Below, one piece after another: positions 43,750-53,448 of a stretch of 64,000 nucleotides of DNA. How positions within the stretch are numbered: position 1 is the first letter of the stretch; every line of letters starts with the position of its first letter. This DNA comes from Vasconcelosia minhoensis LEGE 07310 (GTDB lineage: Bacteria; Cyanobacteriota; Cyanobacteriia; Phormidesmidales; Phormidesmidaceae): the NCBI RefSeq assembly GCF_015207255.1, contig NZ_JADEXG010000002.1:1-64000 (forward strand), written 5' to 3'. The notes under the pieces were generated by a model. That model had not been told where the DNA came from. It worked only from the letters and a program-made list of their open reading frames with translations, and made no database searches. The translations under genes and the position numbers were made by a program.

Positions 43750-45126
43750 ATGTCTAACTCAATCCGGCTCGGTGGGCTATTTCGCACGGCTCGGCAATGG
43801 TTTACCAAAACGCCGGAGCGAGCTCTCGATCAGGCCTATGAAGCAGCGCTAAAAATTCAGCAGATCGAGGTCGATTACTTTGACGGCAACCCGATCTCGG
43901 CAGACTATGGCGACTACGGACAGAGCGCCCAGGCTTACTTTGAGACCGAGCTGAAGAAATATCTCAATCTGATTCGGATGCGGATGGGCGAATTCCGCTC
44001 CAGCTCTTCCATCTTCCGCGTTGACAATGAGCGGGTCATGGAGGTGCAGCTTTCAGAGCATGTCGATGATGACTACGCCTTAGACCTCATCGACCGGCCA
44101 GCAGCGTTCTTTAGAAAGCTGCGAGTGATTGACGACGTCCTGGCGCGCTATGCCGATGCTCCCGGTTCTGCCAAGGCTGACTCTACCCTAGCGACTACGT
44201 CCAATCCTGTGCCCAACCCCACGTCCAACCGGGCTCTGAAGCGTTCCGAGATCGTCAAAGACAGCAGCCTGCGGGAAGTAGCAAGGACCCCGCAGGCTGA
44301 CGCCGCCGCGCCGAGTAACGAAGGCCTATCTGCCCAGAGCAGCGTTTTGCCCCGGTCAATCCTGCGGACCGTCGATCGAATTCGGCAGGACCTCGACCCC
44401 GAGGCCGAAGACCAGGTTGTCCGTAACTTTCGCAGCTCCAAGACCAAGACAACGATGGCGCTGCGGTTTATTCTATTTCTGATCATCGTGCCGCTGATTA
44501 CCCAGCAGGTGAGTAAAAACTTCATCGTTGGCCCGGTCGTCAACTATGTGCGAGACAGCACCAATGCCGAAGTTTTCCTAAATATGGAGATGGAGGAAGA
44601 AGCCCTGCACGAACTTCAGCAGTTTGAGGAGCGGCTGCGTTTCGAAGTCCTGATCGGCAAGGCACCGCCGCTGAATGAGCTGAGAATTGAGGAACAGGTG
44701 CGAGAAAAGGCATTCGAAATTGAGGAAGCCTACCGCCAGCGCAGCAGCGATGCGGTTAAAAATGTTTTCTCCGATATGATTGCGGCCCTGGCCTTTGGCT
44801 TGCTGCTGTCTGCCTGTGGGCGTCAGGTTGCCGCGCTCAAAGGCTTTATGGATGAGATTGTCTACGGGCTCAGCGATAGCGCCAAGGCGTTTATCATCAT
44901 TTTATTCACTGACATGTTCGTCGGGTTTCACTCCCCCCACGGCTGGGAAGTTTTGCTAGAAGGGCTTTCCAGACATTTGGGGTTTTCGGCTAATCACAAC
45001 TTCATCTTTTTGTTCATCGCCACGTTCCCGGTCATTCTCGATACGGTGTTTAAATATTGGATTTTCCGCTACCTCAACCGGATCTCGCCTTCCGCCGTCG
45101 CCACCTACAAAAATATGAACGAATAA
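43750..45126 (+). CDS. pcxA: Proton extrusion protein PcxA (CemA/CotA homologue)
   Basis: Light-induced proton extrusion protein of the cytoplasmic membrane, homologous to chloroplast CemA. ALDQAYEAALKIQQIEVDYFDG and YFETELKKYLNLIRMRMGEFR are typical of the N-terminal domain; a poorly conserved Ala/Ser/Thr-rich linker (about 145-205) and the C-terminal membrane domain (IRFYLIVPLITQQ-type segment, then AFGLLLSACGRQVAALKGFMDEIVYGLSDSAKAFIII) follow. ATG at 43750 is chosen over an upstream TTG. Confidence 0.95.
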   Translation: MSNSIRLGGLFRTARQWFTKTPERALDQAYEAALKIQQIEVDYFDGNPISADYGDYGQSAQAYFETELKKYLNLIRMRMGEFRSSSSIFRVDNERVMEVQLSEHVDDDYALDLIDRPAAFFRKLRVIDDVLARYADAPGSAKADSTLATTSNPVPNPTSNRALKRSEIVKDSSLREVARTPQADAAAPSNEGLSAQSSVLPRSILRTVDRIRQDLDPEAEDQVVRNFRSSKTKTTMALRFILFLIIVPLITQQVSKNFIVGPVVNYVRDSTNAEVFLNMEMEEEALHELQQFEERLRFEVLIGKAPPLNELRIEEQVREKAFEIEEAYRQRSSDAVKNVFSDMIAALAFGLLLSACGRQVAALKGFMDEIVYGLSDSAKAFIIILFTDMFVGFHSPHGWEVLLEGLSRHLGFSANHNFIFLFIATFPVILDTVFKYWIFRYLNRISPSAVATYKNMNE

Positions 45127-45455
45127 GGGCCACAGTTGCAGGGGATTCTCAATACCTATACTTAACCCCTATGCTTAATAACTCTACTTATTTACCCTTG
45201 ACCTTTTGAACAATTGACCTTCTGACCCTGCCGCGCTGTCCAATTCGTCGAATTTATGAAGCCAAGGCCGATTAAACCAAGCGCAAGCCCGGTTTTCCCC
45301 TAAAAAAATTTGCATCGCCCAGCATTCTGGGGACAAAATCGCCGAGTAAGCAAATTTTATAGCCAACTATTCTCAATAAGCCTTTCCTCTTGAAAATTGC
45401 AAGCTAAGTGCGCTAAGATTATTCGCATTAAGACAGCTTTATTGAGATAAGAATC
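45127..45455. other. Intergenic region upstream of fur
   Basis: About 329 bp without a supportable gene. The last 90 bp before fur contain TTGAAA and TAAGAT spaced by 18 bp, and AT-rich Fur-box-like sequence (AAGATTATTCGCATTAAG, GAGATAAGAATCAT). Fur autoregulation is plausible, but no site is close enough to consensus to be assigned. Confidence 0.35.
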
Positions 45456-45911
45456 ATGGCGGCCTATACTCCATCCGCACTGAAGGCAGAGCTGCACGAG
45501 CGGGGCTGGCGCATGACGCCCCAGCGCGAGACAATCTTGACGACCTTTCAAAACTTAGAGAAAGGGGAGCATCTCAGCGCTGAAGACCTCCGTGATTTAC
45601 TCGCTCAGGAAGATGACCGGGTCAGCCTTTCCACCATCTATCGAAACCTGAAGATGATGGCGCGGATGGGCATTCTGCGGGAGCTGGAGCTGGCAGAGGG
45701 CCACAAGCGCTACGAGCTAAACCAGCCTGCGCCCCACCATCATCACCATCTGATCTGCGTGCGCTGCAATAAAACGGTGGAGTTTAAGAACGATTCCGTC
45801 CTAAAAGCGGGCGCTAAGATGGCCGACAAGTCGGGATACCACCTGCTCGACTGCCAGCTTTTGATCCACGCGGTCTGTCCCACCTGCCAGCGATCGCTGC
45901 TGCCCAGCTAA
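45456..45911 (+). CDS. fur: Ferric uptake regulator, FurA type
   Basis: A 151-residue Fur protein with the DNA-binding helix region LSTIYRNLKMMARMGILREL (about 59-78), the metal-site HHHHHLICVRC (about 91-101), and CPTC near 142. The wording LKAELHERGWRMTPQRETIL and AGAKMADKSGYHLLDCQL resembles Anabaena FurA rather than Zur or PerR. Overlaps the acetyltransferase gene on the other strand by 4 bp. Confidence 0.95.
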   Translation: MAAYTPSALKAELHERGWRMTPQRETILTTFQNLEKGEHLSAEDLRDLLAQEDDRVSLSTIYRNLKMMARMGILRELELAEGHKRYELNQPAPHHHHHLICVRCNKTVEFKNDSVLKAGAKMADKSGYHLLDCQLLIHAVCPTCQRSLLPS

Positions 45912-46582
45912 CGTCTGTCAGGCTCAGCCGGGCGCGGCCTGATGGGCCGACAGGGGCTGCCAAAGCAGACTTGCTGCGCTGGCATATCGCCAAACACACT
46001 GCTGCGAGCCCCAATCACCGCATTTGCACCAATCCGAACACCGGCGGCGATGAAGCAGTCAATCGCAACCCAAGCGCCGTTTTCAATCACGATGGGGGCC
46101 GTAATCAGACCAAATCGGCGATCGAGGATATCATGGCTGCCCGTACAGAGGTAGCTTTTCTGCGAGATCACGCAGTGCTGACCCACTCGAATCGGGGCCA
46201 GGCTGTAGAACACCACGTCATCGCCGACCCAGCTGTAGTCGCCAATTTCAACGTTCCAGGGGTAAGTAAACCGCGCCGTTGGGCGAATCATTACCTGCCG
46301 CCCAATCTTAGCCCCAAATAGCCGCAGTAGCGCCCGCCGAGGCGCGTGGGAAGCGTGTAGGGTGAGCGGAAAGACAACCGCCTGCACCAGCCACCAGAGC
46401 AGCATAATTGCCTTAGAGCGACCGGCCACATAGCCCGGCTGATGATACTGACGGAGGTCCATCAGCGGCTCGGTTCCTAGGTCTGGACTCAGCTCCAGTC
46501 CAGCATCAGAATCGAGGACCGGGCCAGCTACGACCGCAGTCTCTGGCTCAGACTCCGACGGGGGTAAACTATCCTTTGACAT
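45908..46582 (-). CDS. WcaF-like hexapeptide acetyltransferase
   Basis: A 224-residue left-handed beta-helix O-acetyltransferase of the colanic-acid WcaF type. An N-terminal 45-residue low-complexity segment precedes DLRQYHQPGYVAGRSKAIMLLWWLVQ and the hexapeptide repeats (IGRQVMIRPTARFTYPWNVEIGDYSWVGDDV to GVRIGANAVIGARSSVFGD). The donor is expected to be acetyl-CoA and the acceptor a polysaccharide sugar. It overlaps the upstream GT2 gene by 14 bp. Confidence 0.9.
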   Translation of the reverse strand: MSKDSLPPSESEPETAVVAGPVLDSDAGLELSPDLGTEPLMDLRQYHQPGYVAGRSKAIMLLWWLVQAVVFPLTLHASHAPRRALLRLFGAKIGRQVMIRPTARFTYPWNVEIGDYSWVGDDVVFYSLAPIRVGQHCVISQKSYLCTGSHDILDRRFGLITAPIVIENGAWVAIDCFIAAGVRIGANAVIGARSSVFGDMPAQQVCFGSPCRPIRPRPAEPDRR

Positions 46583-47519
46583 CGGCTGAACCGGCCAGCT
46601 GCGAGGCCAGTGGAGCCTGGATAGACTCTGGCTGACTGATGTTGAGGCGACCGCCGTGTTTGAGCTCGTAGAGCTTAACGCCGATCTGGTACTCGTACTG
46701 GCTCAGCAGCCGACCATAGATATAGCCAGCCTGGCCGTCTAAGAAGCCGAGCCGAATGAAATAGAAAAGAATGAACCGCAGCGTTGGTTTAAAGGGCAGC
46801 CGTACCCAGATTTTTTTCAAGAAGCGCTTGCGCTGCACCGAGTCGCCAAACAGGTTGGCCCCGATTGTGCCGTCGTCGCCCATACCGGTGAGGAGATTAT
46901 AGTAGACCCGCGCCTCCCAGTTGGAATAGCGATTGTGACGCTCCAGCCAGTGAAACAGGTCGCGAAAGTCCTCGTGCAGCATGTCGTGCTTGAGATAGCC
47001 AACGCCCCCTTCGACAACGACATGCTCATGTACCTCATTGTCCCCGGTATTGCGAATTTCTTCGGTGTTGAGGTTTTCGTAACGGCCTTTGGCATGGCGA
47101 AACAGGCGCAGATTCCAGTCGGGGTATTTGCCCCCGTGGCGAATCCACTGACCGAGGAAAAAGACCCGTCGATTCAGATAGTAGCCGTCCTGGTCACCGC
47201 GCTCAATCACCTCAGCAATTTCGTCCCAGAGTTCAGGCGTGATCCGCTCGTCGCAGTCAACAATCAGCACCCAGTCGTTGCGAAAGGGCAGGTTATCGAG
47301 CGACCAGTTTTTCTTCTTAGGCCAGCGCCCGTTGAAATCAAACTGAACGACTTGAGCCCCCCGGCTTTCGGCAATCTCAACGGAGCGATCGCTGCTTTGA
47401 GAATCGACGACGAAGATTTCATCAGCCCGCTCTAGACTGGTGAGGCATGCGGGCAAATTTTCTTCTTCGTTCTTAGCTGGAATCAGCACGGAGACGGGAA
47501 CGGTCGTAGAAGCAGTCAT
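46569..47519 (-). CDS. Glycosyltransferase family 2, WaaE/KdtX-like
   Basis: GT-A glycosyltransferase with VSVLIPAKNEEENLPACL (about 9-26), VVDSQSSDRSVEIAESRGA and DWVLIVDCDERI as the DxD-like site. The YPDWNLRLFRH and HEHVVVEGG stretches are typical of WaaE/KdtX-like transferases used in lipopolysaccharide core or exopolysaccharide. Start taken at ATG 47519; the longer frame to 47603 lacks coding character. Middle gene of a three-gene polysaccharide operon. Confidence 0.9.
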   Translation of the reverse strand: MTASTTVPVSVLIPAKNEEENLPACLTSLERADEIFVVDSQSSDRSVEIAESRGAQVVQFDFNGRWPKKKNWSLDNLPFRNDWVLIVDCDERITPELWDEIAEVIERGDQDGYYLNRRVFFLGQWIRHGGKYPDWNLRLFRHAKGRYENLNTEEIRNTGDNEVHEHVVVEGGVGYLKHDMLHEDFRDLFHWLERHNRYSNWEARVYYNLLTGMGDDGTIGANLFGDSVQRKRFLKKIWVRLPFKPTLRFILFYFIRLGFLDGQAGYIYGRLLSQYEYQIGVKLYELKHGGRLNISQPESIQAPLASQLAGSADVKG

Positions 47520-47606
47520 GGCTAAGGTCAGATTAAGGTGCAGTGGATAGAGTGGATCGGATGGATTAGATGAATTGGGCTGTACAAGGCTGAAACTCAA
47601 CAACCA

Positions 47607-48536
47607 CTAGGCCGGTTTGCTCGGTCGGACTAGATTGCCCAGGGCGCGGCCGAGGTAGCCAATCTGGCCGTAGGCGTAGACCAGATTCTCAAATCGCAGG
47701 GCCGGGTCACGAATGTACTTGACGGATTTATACAGCCCCCGCACCAGCCGTTCTCCGCCGCGACGGAACTGGCCGACGCCGGCGCGACCGCTAATCTGCT
47801 CGCCGTAATGCTCGCTGATGCCCTGCCACCAGCTGCGGCTGAGAAACCAGGTCGGCTTCAGGCGAGCTGGAGAAACGTTATGGGCAGCCAGGGCAGTAGG
47901 TTCGTAGACGACCTGCCAGCCTCGACCTAGGGCGAGCTGAGTCATGTAGAGCTCTTCGTTGGATAGCAAATTTTTGCCGACCCGGCCCAGGCTAGCGTCG
48001 AATCCGCCGACCTCGTCTAGAAACTGTTTGCGAATGGAATAGTTTAGCCCCCGGGGAGTCAGCTGAGGACGTTCAATATAGATTCGCTCTGGCCCCAGGT
48101 CATAGGCGCCTAAGCCGCTAGCCAATTCGGCCGACAGCCAGCGCGGCGGCTGGATTGCCGGGGGCCAGATCAGGGTGACCTTGCCACCCGCGATCGCAAC
48201 TCGGTCATTGTCCTGATAGACCTCGTAGAGGGCCTGGAGCCAGCCCGGGCTAGCTTCGGCATCGTCATCTAAATAGGCTAAGATTTCGCCTTTAGCTTCG
48301 CGGGCTCCGGTGTTGCGAGCAACCGAGAGGCCCAGGGTGGGCTCGTAGAGATAGCGGACTTTTGGATGATGCGCTCTGGCTTTTGCCACCTCGGCCGTCT
48401 GATCGGTAGAGGCATTGTCTACAATGAGAACTTCATAGGCGTCGAAGGTCTGGGCCAGCAGGCTGTCGATGGCAGCTCCCAGATATTGCTCCCGATTGTG
48501 GGTGCAGATGATGGCTGAAATGAGCGGCTCGGCCAT
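47607..48536 (-). CDS. Glycosyltransferase family 2 (exopolysaccharide type)
   Basis: A 309-residue GT-A enzyme with SAIICTHNREQYLGAAIDSLL (about 6-26), DNASTDQTAEVAK, GEILAYLDDDAEASPGWL (DDD near 91-93) and RGLNYSIRKQFLDEVGGFD. It resembles transferases of heterocyst- and exopolysaccharide-type clusters. First gene of a minus-strand unit with a second GT2 and the WcaF-like acetyltransferase. The spacing to the second GT2 start is about 87 bp. Confidence 0.92.
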   Translation of the reverse strand: MAEPLISAIICTHNREQYLGAAIDSLLAQTFDAYEVLIVDNASTDQTAEVAKARAHHPKVRYLYEPTLGLSVARNTGAREAKGEILAYLDDDAEASPGWLQALYEVYQDNDRVAIAGGKVTLIWPPAIQPPRWLSAELASGLGAYDLGPERIYIERPQLTPRGLNYSIRKQFLDEVGGFDASLGRVGKNLLSNEELYMTQLALGRGWQVVYEPTALAAHNVSPARLKPTWFLSRSWWQGISEHYGEQISGRAGVGQFRRGGERLVRGLYKSVKYIRDPALRFENLVYAYGQIGYLGRALGNLVRPSKPA

Positions 48537-48593
48537 AGGGTTGGGTACCAGGAGGTCGCGTTTTTAAGATGCCCGCCTGACAGCGCGAAATTA

Positions 48594-48609
48594 CGTTAGT
48601 GCACTAACG
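48594..48609. promoter_or_regulatory. 16-bp perfect palindrome in a divergent promoter region
   Basis: CGTTAGTGCACTAACG is an exact palindrome, 57 bp upstream of the GT2 operon and 161 bp upstream of deoC. It is a good operator candidate for an unknown dimeric regulator. Confidence 0.5.
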
Positions 48610-48769
48610 CGCGCTTTAGCCTCAGACGAACAGTTCAGGAAAAATGGGGAAGCAGCGCTGACTATCTTATCTCCGTACTCTATGTAACCCTACCCGTCCT
48701 GACAAGAACATCAAGTTTGGATAATCTCCCATAAAAACGTCATAAAAATATTTCTTTACGCATTATCCT

Positions 48770-49462
48770 ATGGCCTCGACTGCTGACTCAATTGATTTAG
48801 CTCCCTTTATCGACCACGCGCTGCTGCTGCCGACGGCGACACCAGAGCAGGTGGCGCAGTGGTGTGGCGAGGCAGAGCGCTACGGCTTTGCCTCGGTCTG
48901 TGTCTATCCAGTCCATGTTCGCCAGGCCGCCGAATGCCTACAGGGTAAGTCGCCCCGAGTCTGTGCAGTAGTCGGCTTCCCTACTGGGGCAACGACCTCG
49001 GCGGTCAAGCGCTATGAAGCACAGGAGGCGGCTGACGGCGGCGCTACCGAACTCGACGTCGTGATCAATCTGGGCTGGCTCAAGACCGGTGAGACCTCAC
49101 GCCTGCACCGAGAAATTGCAGAAATCTGCGAGGCCACCGGTCAGCCGGTGAAGGCGATTTTAGAAATGGCCTTGCTCACCCAGGCCGAGAAGCAGCTTGC
49201 AGCAGAGGTCTGCATCGATGCGGGCGTCACCTTTCTAAAAACGAGTACCGGCTGGAATGGAGGCGCTACCGTGGCCGATGTACAGCTGCTGCGAACGGCG
49301 GCCCGGGGCCAGGTTGGAATTAAAGCCTCGGGCGGCATTCGCACGCCGGAGCAGGCGATCGCTCTGATCGAGGCCGGGGCGATTCGCCTGGGCACCTCTC
49401 GCGGCCCCGAACTGCTGCGGCTGCAGGCCAGTCGGCCAGAAAACCCATCGCTATCCGTATGA
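48770..49462 (+). CDS. deoC: Deoxyribose-phosphate aldolase
   Basis: Class I aldolase splitting 2-deoxyribose 5-phosphate into glyceraldehyde 3-phosphate and acetaldehyde. The Schiff-base Lys lies in [12 protein letters not shown] (about 152-163), the second Lys in [10 protein letters not shown] (about 182-191), and [15 protein letters not shown] and AILEMALL are conserved. Length of 230 is normal. recO begins 7 bp downstream, so co-transcription is likely. Confidence 0.97.
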   Translation: MASTADSIDLAPFIDHALLLPTATPEQVAQWCGEAERYGFASVCVYPVHVRQAAECLQGKSPRVCAVVGFPTGATTSAVKRYEAQEAADGGATELDVVINLGWLKTGETSRLHREIAEICEATGQPVKAILEMALLTQAEKQLAAEVCIDAGVTFLKTSTGWNGGATVADVQLLRTAARGQVGIKASGGIRTPEQAIALIEAGAIRLGTSRGPELLRLQASRPENPSLSV

Positions 49463-49469
49463 GGCCGGT

Positions 49470-50390
49470 ATGAGTCGCAGCTATAAAGCTACCGGCATTA
49501 ACCTCAAGGCGATGCCGATGGGGGAAGCTGACCGTCTGGTGACGGTGCTGACAGCTGAACATGGGCTGGTGCGCGCGATCGCGCCCGGTGCTCGCAAGCA
49601 CAGCTCCCGGCTAGCGGGGCGCAGCGGCCTGTTTGTGGTGAACGAGCTGCTGTTTGCCCAGGGTAAGTCTCTCGATAAGCTAGTCCAGGCCGAAACTATT
49701 CGCTCCTTTCCAGGACTCAGCCAGGATTTGGGCAAGCTCACCGCTAGCCAGTATCTAGCCGAAATTGTCCTGTCTCAGGCCCTGAGCGAGCAGCCCCAGC
49801 CCGACCTATTTCACCTGCTGCTGGAACACCTGACCCGACTGGAGACCGCCGCACCTGATACCGTATTGGCCCATCTGGCCCATGCCACCTTTCACCTGCT
49901 AGCGCTAGCCGGTGTTGCGCCAGAGCTATTTGTCTGCTGCCTGTCGCGATCGCCCCTACAGCTGGGCGGAGGCCATCCAGATGGGCAGGTCGGCTTTAGT
50001 ATCGCGGCAGGCGGCACCGTAAATCTGTCGGAATTAGGAAGAAGCAGCCCCACGACTGCGGTAAAATTACAAAAAGCGAAGGGCCGAACTGCCGAGACTG
50101 CGCGCGATTGGAACCCTCATGCTGTAGCTCCAGAGCGGCCTGGGTCGGCAACGGCTCGGTGGGATCTCACCCTACCGCTCCAAGCTGCTGAGCTAAATCA
50201 ATTGCAGCAGCTGAGCCAGCCTCAGCTTGAGCTGAGCCAGCCCAGCTCAGAGGCAGAAGTGGCCGACTCGCATATATGGCGTCGAATCGAGCGAATTTTG
50301 CGCCAGTATGCTCAGTATCATCTAGACCGTCCCATTCGCTCAGCCGCACTAATTGAGACCTGTTTTGCCCAGACCTATCCACGAGATTGA
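49470..50390 (+). CDS. recO: DNA repair protein RecO
   Basis: Loads RecA with RecR and anneals single strands. The N-terminal OB-fold (YKATGINLKAMPMGEADRLVTVLTAEHGLVRAIAPGARK) and helical middle are clear. At 306 residues it is long: the C-terminal third has a low-complexity insertion with repeats of LSQP (about 255-270). The usual RecO zinc cysteines are largely missing (only CC near 152), as in other cyanobacterial RecO I recall. The frame overlaps the MFS gene. Confidence 0.93.
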   Translation: MSRSYKATGINLKAMPMGEADRLVTVLTAEHGLVRAIAPGARKHSSRLAGRSGLFVVNELLFAQGKSLDKLVQAETIRSFPGLSQDLGKLTASQYLAEIVLSQALSEQPQPDLFHLLLEHLTRLETAAPDTVLAHLAHATFHLLALAGVAPELFVCCLSRSPLQLGGGHPDGQVGFSIAAGGTVNLSELGRSSPTTAVKLQKAKGRTAETARDWNPHAVAPERPGSATARWDLTLPLQAAELNQLQQLSQPQLELSQPSSEAEVADSHIWRRIERILRQYAQYHLDRPIRSAALIETCFAQTYPRD

Positions 50391-51885
50391 ATCTGACCCG
50401 TCTGTACTCAGCGGCGAGAGCCGGGAGGATAGCGTCGCGCAAGAACCGTCCCCAGCGACTAACGGGGTCAATGCCGCTGAGGCTCAACCCGATGCCAGCG
50501 GTCCGGATGCTAACGCTTCAGATACGCACCGAGAAGCCGCGATCGCGAAGTCCTTTCGAGGGCTGGGGCCGATCTTTCGCAACCGTAACTTTCTGACCCT
50601 ATGGAGCGGCCAGGTTTTTTCCCAGATCGCTGACAAAGTCTATCTGGTGCTCATGATCGCGATTATTTCCAGTCAGTTCGAGGCGCCAGGGCAGACCATC
50701 AGCGGCTGGGTTTCTGGGATTATGATTGCCTTCACGATTCCTGCGGTGCTCTTCGGCTCGCTGGCAGGGGTCTATATCGACCGTTGGCCAAAAAAGCCGG
50801 TGCTGGTGCTGACGAACCTGATTCGCGGCGGGCTGGTAGCTGGTCTGCCAGGGCTGCTGTGGCTGACGCAGGACAGCTTCACCCTGGCCGGTCTGCCGAT
50901 TGGCTTTTGGATATTGCTGATTGTCACGTTTTTTATCTCTACCCTGACCCAGTTTTTTGCCCCAGCTGAGCAGGCAGCGCTGCCGCTGATTGTCAGTCAG
51001 CGAAATCTGCTTCCGGCAAATTCGCTCTATACCACCACCATGATGGCCTCGGTGATTGTAGGCTTTGCGGTGGGTGAACCTTTGCTCGCGATCGCGGACC
51101 GGCTGCTCGTCCCCCTCGACGGTGGTTCAGGCGTGGGCAAATGCGTCTTGGTCGGGGTCAGCTATGGAGTCGCTGGGCTGCTGCTGCTGCTGCTCAGAAC
51201 GGATGAAACCTTGAGCGATGTACAGGAGCAAGCCCATGTCTGGCAGGACATCCGCGAAGGGTTGGCCTATTTGGGTCGTCAGGCCCAGGTGCGCAGCGCG
51301 GTGATTCAGCTGGTGGTGCTCTTTTCCGTATTCGCGGCCCTGGCGGTGCTAGCCGTACGCCTGGCTGAGGTCATGCCCCACCTCAAGTCGTCTCAGTTCG
51401 GCTTCTTGCTCGCCGCCGCTGGCGTAGGGATGGCCATCGGAGCAGTGTCGATTGGCCAGTTTGGCCAGCGCTTTTCTCGCTCTGTGCTGGGGTTAGGCGG
51501 TTCGTTGGGAATGGCGATCTCGCTGCTCGGGCTGTCGTTTTTTACCCAGCAGCTCTGGCCCAGCCTACTCTTAATTGGCGTTTTAGGGCTCTGCGCGGCG
51601 ATCGTCGGCATTCCTATGCAGACGACGATTCAAGAAAAGACACCCGAGGAGATGCGTGGCAAGGTCTTTGGCCTGCAAAACAACGTGGTCAATATTGCCC
51701 TGAGCCTGCCGCTAGCCGTGGCCGGACTAGCCGAAGCGTTTTTAGGGCTACGGGTGGTCTTTGGGCTGCTGGCCGGGCTAGTAACCGCTGGCGGCCTACT
51801 GACCTGGTCGGTGGCAAATGCTACCGCTACTCCAGATGAAACTGCGGCGAAAACCGCCGGAACTGAGTCCGCTGGGGGTCAATAA
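50353..51885 (+). CDS. MFS transporter
   Basis: A 12-helix major facilitator resembling the efflux group that begins FRNRNFLTLWSGQVFSQIADKVYLVLM (about 75-101). The conserved loop 2-3 motif reads GSLAGVYIDRWPKKPVLVLTNL. The first 70 residues are hydrophilic and disordered-looking; the true start may be downstream of TTG 50353, which overlaps recO by 38 bp. The substrate is unknown; MFS proteins of this type include drug and lysophospholipid transporters. Confidence 0.85.
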   Translation: MRPVLPRPIHEIESDPSVLSGESREDSVAQEPSPATNGVNAAEAQPDASGPDANASDTHREAAIAKSFRGLGPIFRNRNFLTLWSGQVFSQIADKVYLVLMIAIISSQFEAPGQTISGWVSGIMIAFTIPAVLFGSLAGVYIDRWPKKPVLVLTNLIRGGLVAGLPGLLWLTQDSFTLAGLPIGFWILLIVTFFISTLTQFFAPAEQAALPLIVSQRNLLPANSLYTTTMMASVIVGFAVGEPLLAIADRLLVPLDGGSGVGKCVLVGVSYGVAGLLLLLLRTDETLSDVQEQAHVWQDIREGLAYLGRQAQVRSAVIQLVVLFSVFAALAVLAVRLAEVMPHLKSSQFGFLLAAAGVGMAIGAVSIGQFGQRFSRSVLGLGGSLGMAISLLGLSFFTQQLWPSLLLIGVLGLCAAIVGIPMQTTIQEKTPEEMRGKVFGLQNNVVNIALSLPLAVAGLAEAFLGLRVVFGLLAGLVTAGGLLTWSVANATATPDETAAKTAGTESAGGQ

Positions 51886-51967
51886 ATGCTGTTAAAGTCT
51901 TATAGTGCTCTAAAATCGCCGATTTATGAGCGCTATATCTTTAACTCGTTTGGTTATTGGCCTCTAA

Positions 51968-53119
51968 ATGCATATTGCGTGGCTTGGTAAAAAATCGCCC
52001 TTTTGCGGCAACGTGACCTATGGTCGAGAGATTACCAATGCTCTACTAGACCGGGGTTACCGGGTCACCTTTTTACACTTTGCTCAGGCTGAAGATACCC
52101 CTGAAGATCACACGGCCTACGAAGAAGTTTCGCTACCCTTCATTTTCAAGTCTCAAATCTTAACCATTCCATCCTGGCGCTCGGGTCGGCTGCTGTTCGA
52201 GACTCTGCGCAAGCTCAAGCCCGACGTCGTCCATGCCTCGCTGATCCTATCGCCGCTCGATTTCAAGCTGCCCGAAATCTGTCAAGAGCTGGGGATTCCC
52301 CTCGTTGCCACCTTTCATCCCGCCTTCGATCGAAAGCGACGCAATCTGACTTCGAGCACCCAGCATCTCACCTATCAGCTCTATGCCTCCTGCCTGGCTC
52401 ACTACGACCGCGTTATCGTCTTTTCGCAGCTTCAGCAGGATTTGCTGGTCAAACTCGGCGTTCCCAGCAGCCAGGTTGCCGTGATTCCCAACGGCGTTGA
52501 CGCCGCCAAATATTCGCCCGGGCCTTCGCGTATTAAGGCCGAGCTCAAGGCCAGGCAGCTTTACCTCTATCAGGGACGGTTGGCCATTGAGAAGAATGTG
52601 GAGTCGCTGCTGAAAGGCTGGCGGCTAGCTAAAATGGGGTCTGAAGATAAGCTGGTCATTGTCGGTAGCGGTCCAATTCAGGCATCTCTACGGGCCTTTT
52701 ATCCCGATAGCAATATTATCTGGCTGGGCTTTGTCGCGAATGAAGCCCGTCGCATCGAAATCTTGCGCGGCGCCGATGGTTTTATTCTGCCGTCGCTGGT
52801 CGAAGGACTATCGCTGTCACTCCTCGAAGCGATGGCCTGCGGCGTCGCCTGCGCTGCGACAGATGCCGGGGCCGATGGCGAAGTATTGGGTCAGGGGGCC
52901 GGCATCATCTTAGATACGCAGCATGTTTCTACTCGGCTTCAGACTATTCTGACCCTGTTTAGAGACCAGCCCGAACTCAGACTGCTGCTAGGCCAAAAAG
53001 CACGTGAGCGGGTGTTGGCTCGCTATACCCTCAGTAAAAACATCACGCAGCTAGAAAAACTCTATGACCAGGTGGTAACGCTAGTTGGCTCGCACTACTA
53101 TATCGGCCGAGGAGCATAG
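51968..53119 (+). CDS. Glycosyltransferase family 4
   Basis: A 383-residue GT-B enzyme. The N-terminal domain has YGREITNALLDRGYRVTFLHF, and the C-terminal domain VIPNGVDAAKYSPG (about 178-191), LYLYQGRLAIEKNVESLL and the donor motif FILPSLVEGLSLSLLEAMACGVACAATDAGADGEVL (E-x7-E near 280-288). Acceptor unknown; could serve glycolipid or polysaccharide synthesis. Stands alone between the MFS gene and a convergent DUF2973 gene. Confidence 0.93.
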   Translation: MHIAWLGKKSPFCGNVTYGREITNALLDRGYRVTFLHFAQAEDTPEDHTAYEEVSLPFIFKSQILTIPSWRSGRLLFETLRKLKPDVVHASLILSPLDFKLPEICQELGIPLVATFHPAFDRKRRNLTSSTQHLTYQLYASCLAHYDRVIVFSQLQQDLLVKLGVPSSQVAVIPNGVDAAKYSPGPSRIKAELKARQLYLYQGRLAIEKNVESLLKGWRLAKMGSEDKLVIVGSGPIQASLRAFYPDSNIIWLGFVANEARRIEILRGADGFILPSLVEGLSLSLLEAMACGVACAATDAGADGEVLGQGAGIILDTQHVSTRLQTILTLFRDQPELRLLLGQKARERVLARYTLSKNITQLEKLYDQVVTLVGSHYYIGRGA

Positions 53120-53157
53120 GCTAAAGACCGAGCATTGCCAAAATTCTGGCGCAATTC

Positions 53158-53448
53158 CTAGTCTTCGTGCTCGTCTGTGCCAGAGGCGTCATACATCGCA
53201 TCAAGCTGGTCGCGGGCATCTTTAATCGAGACAGAGCGCATCACCAGCAGCGGCTCGTCAATCACTCGACCAGCGTCGTCGAGCAGCTCAGGGTGGGGCA
53301 CAGGCCGACTACTGTCGGATCGTCTGCTGCCAGACGTCCCGCTGGGTCGCCGAGCTTCGATACCCAGATTCACGAGATTGCGGATCAGGTTGGAGACGGC
53401 CAGAACCGCCAGAACCGTAAACGCGAGGATATAGAGCAGGTGTAGCAT
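53158..53448 (-). CDS. DUF2973 family small membrane protein
   Basis: A 96-residue protein with an N-terminal transmembrane helix (MLHLLYILAFTVLAVLAVSN), a Ser/Arg-rich linker and a conserved tail HPELLDDAGRVIDEPLLVMRSVSIKDARDQLDAMYD. The DUF2973 family is conserved in cyanobacteria; function unknown. Converges on the GT4 gene. Confidence 0.88.
   Translation of the reverse strand: MLHLLYILAFTVLAVLAVSNLIRNLVNLGIEARRPSGTSGSRRSDSSRPVPHPELLDDAGRVIDEPLLVMRSVSIKDARDQLDAMYDASGTDEHED

Noticed and set aside
45168-45190. Pho-box-like CTTAACCC/CTTAATAA
   Set aside because: The units are 13 bp apart rather than 11, and no phosphate gene follows.
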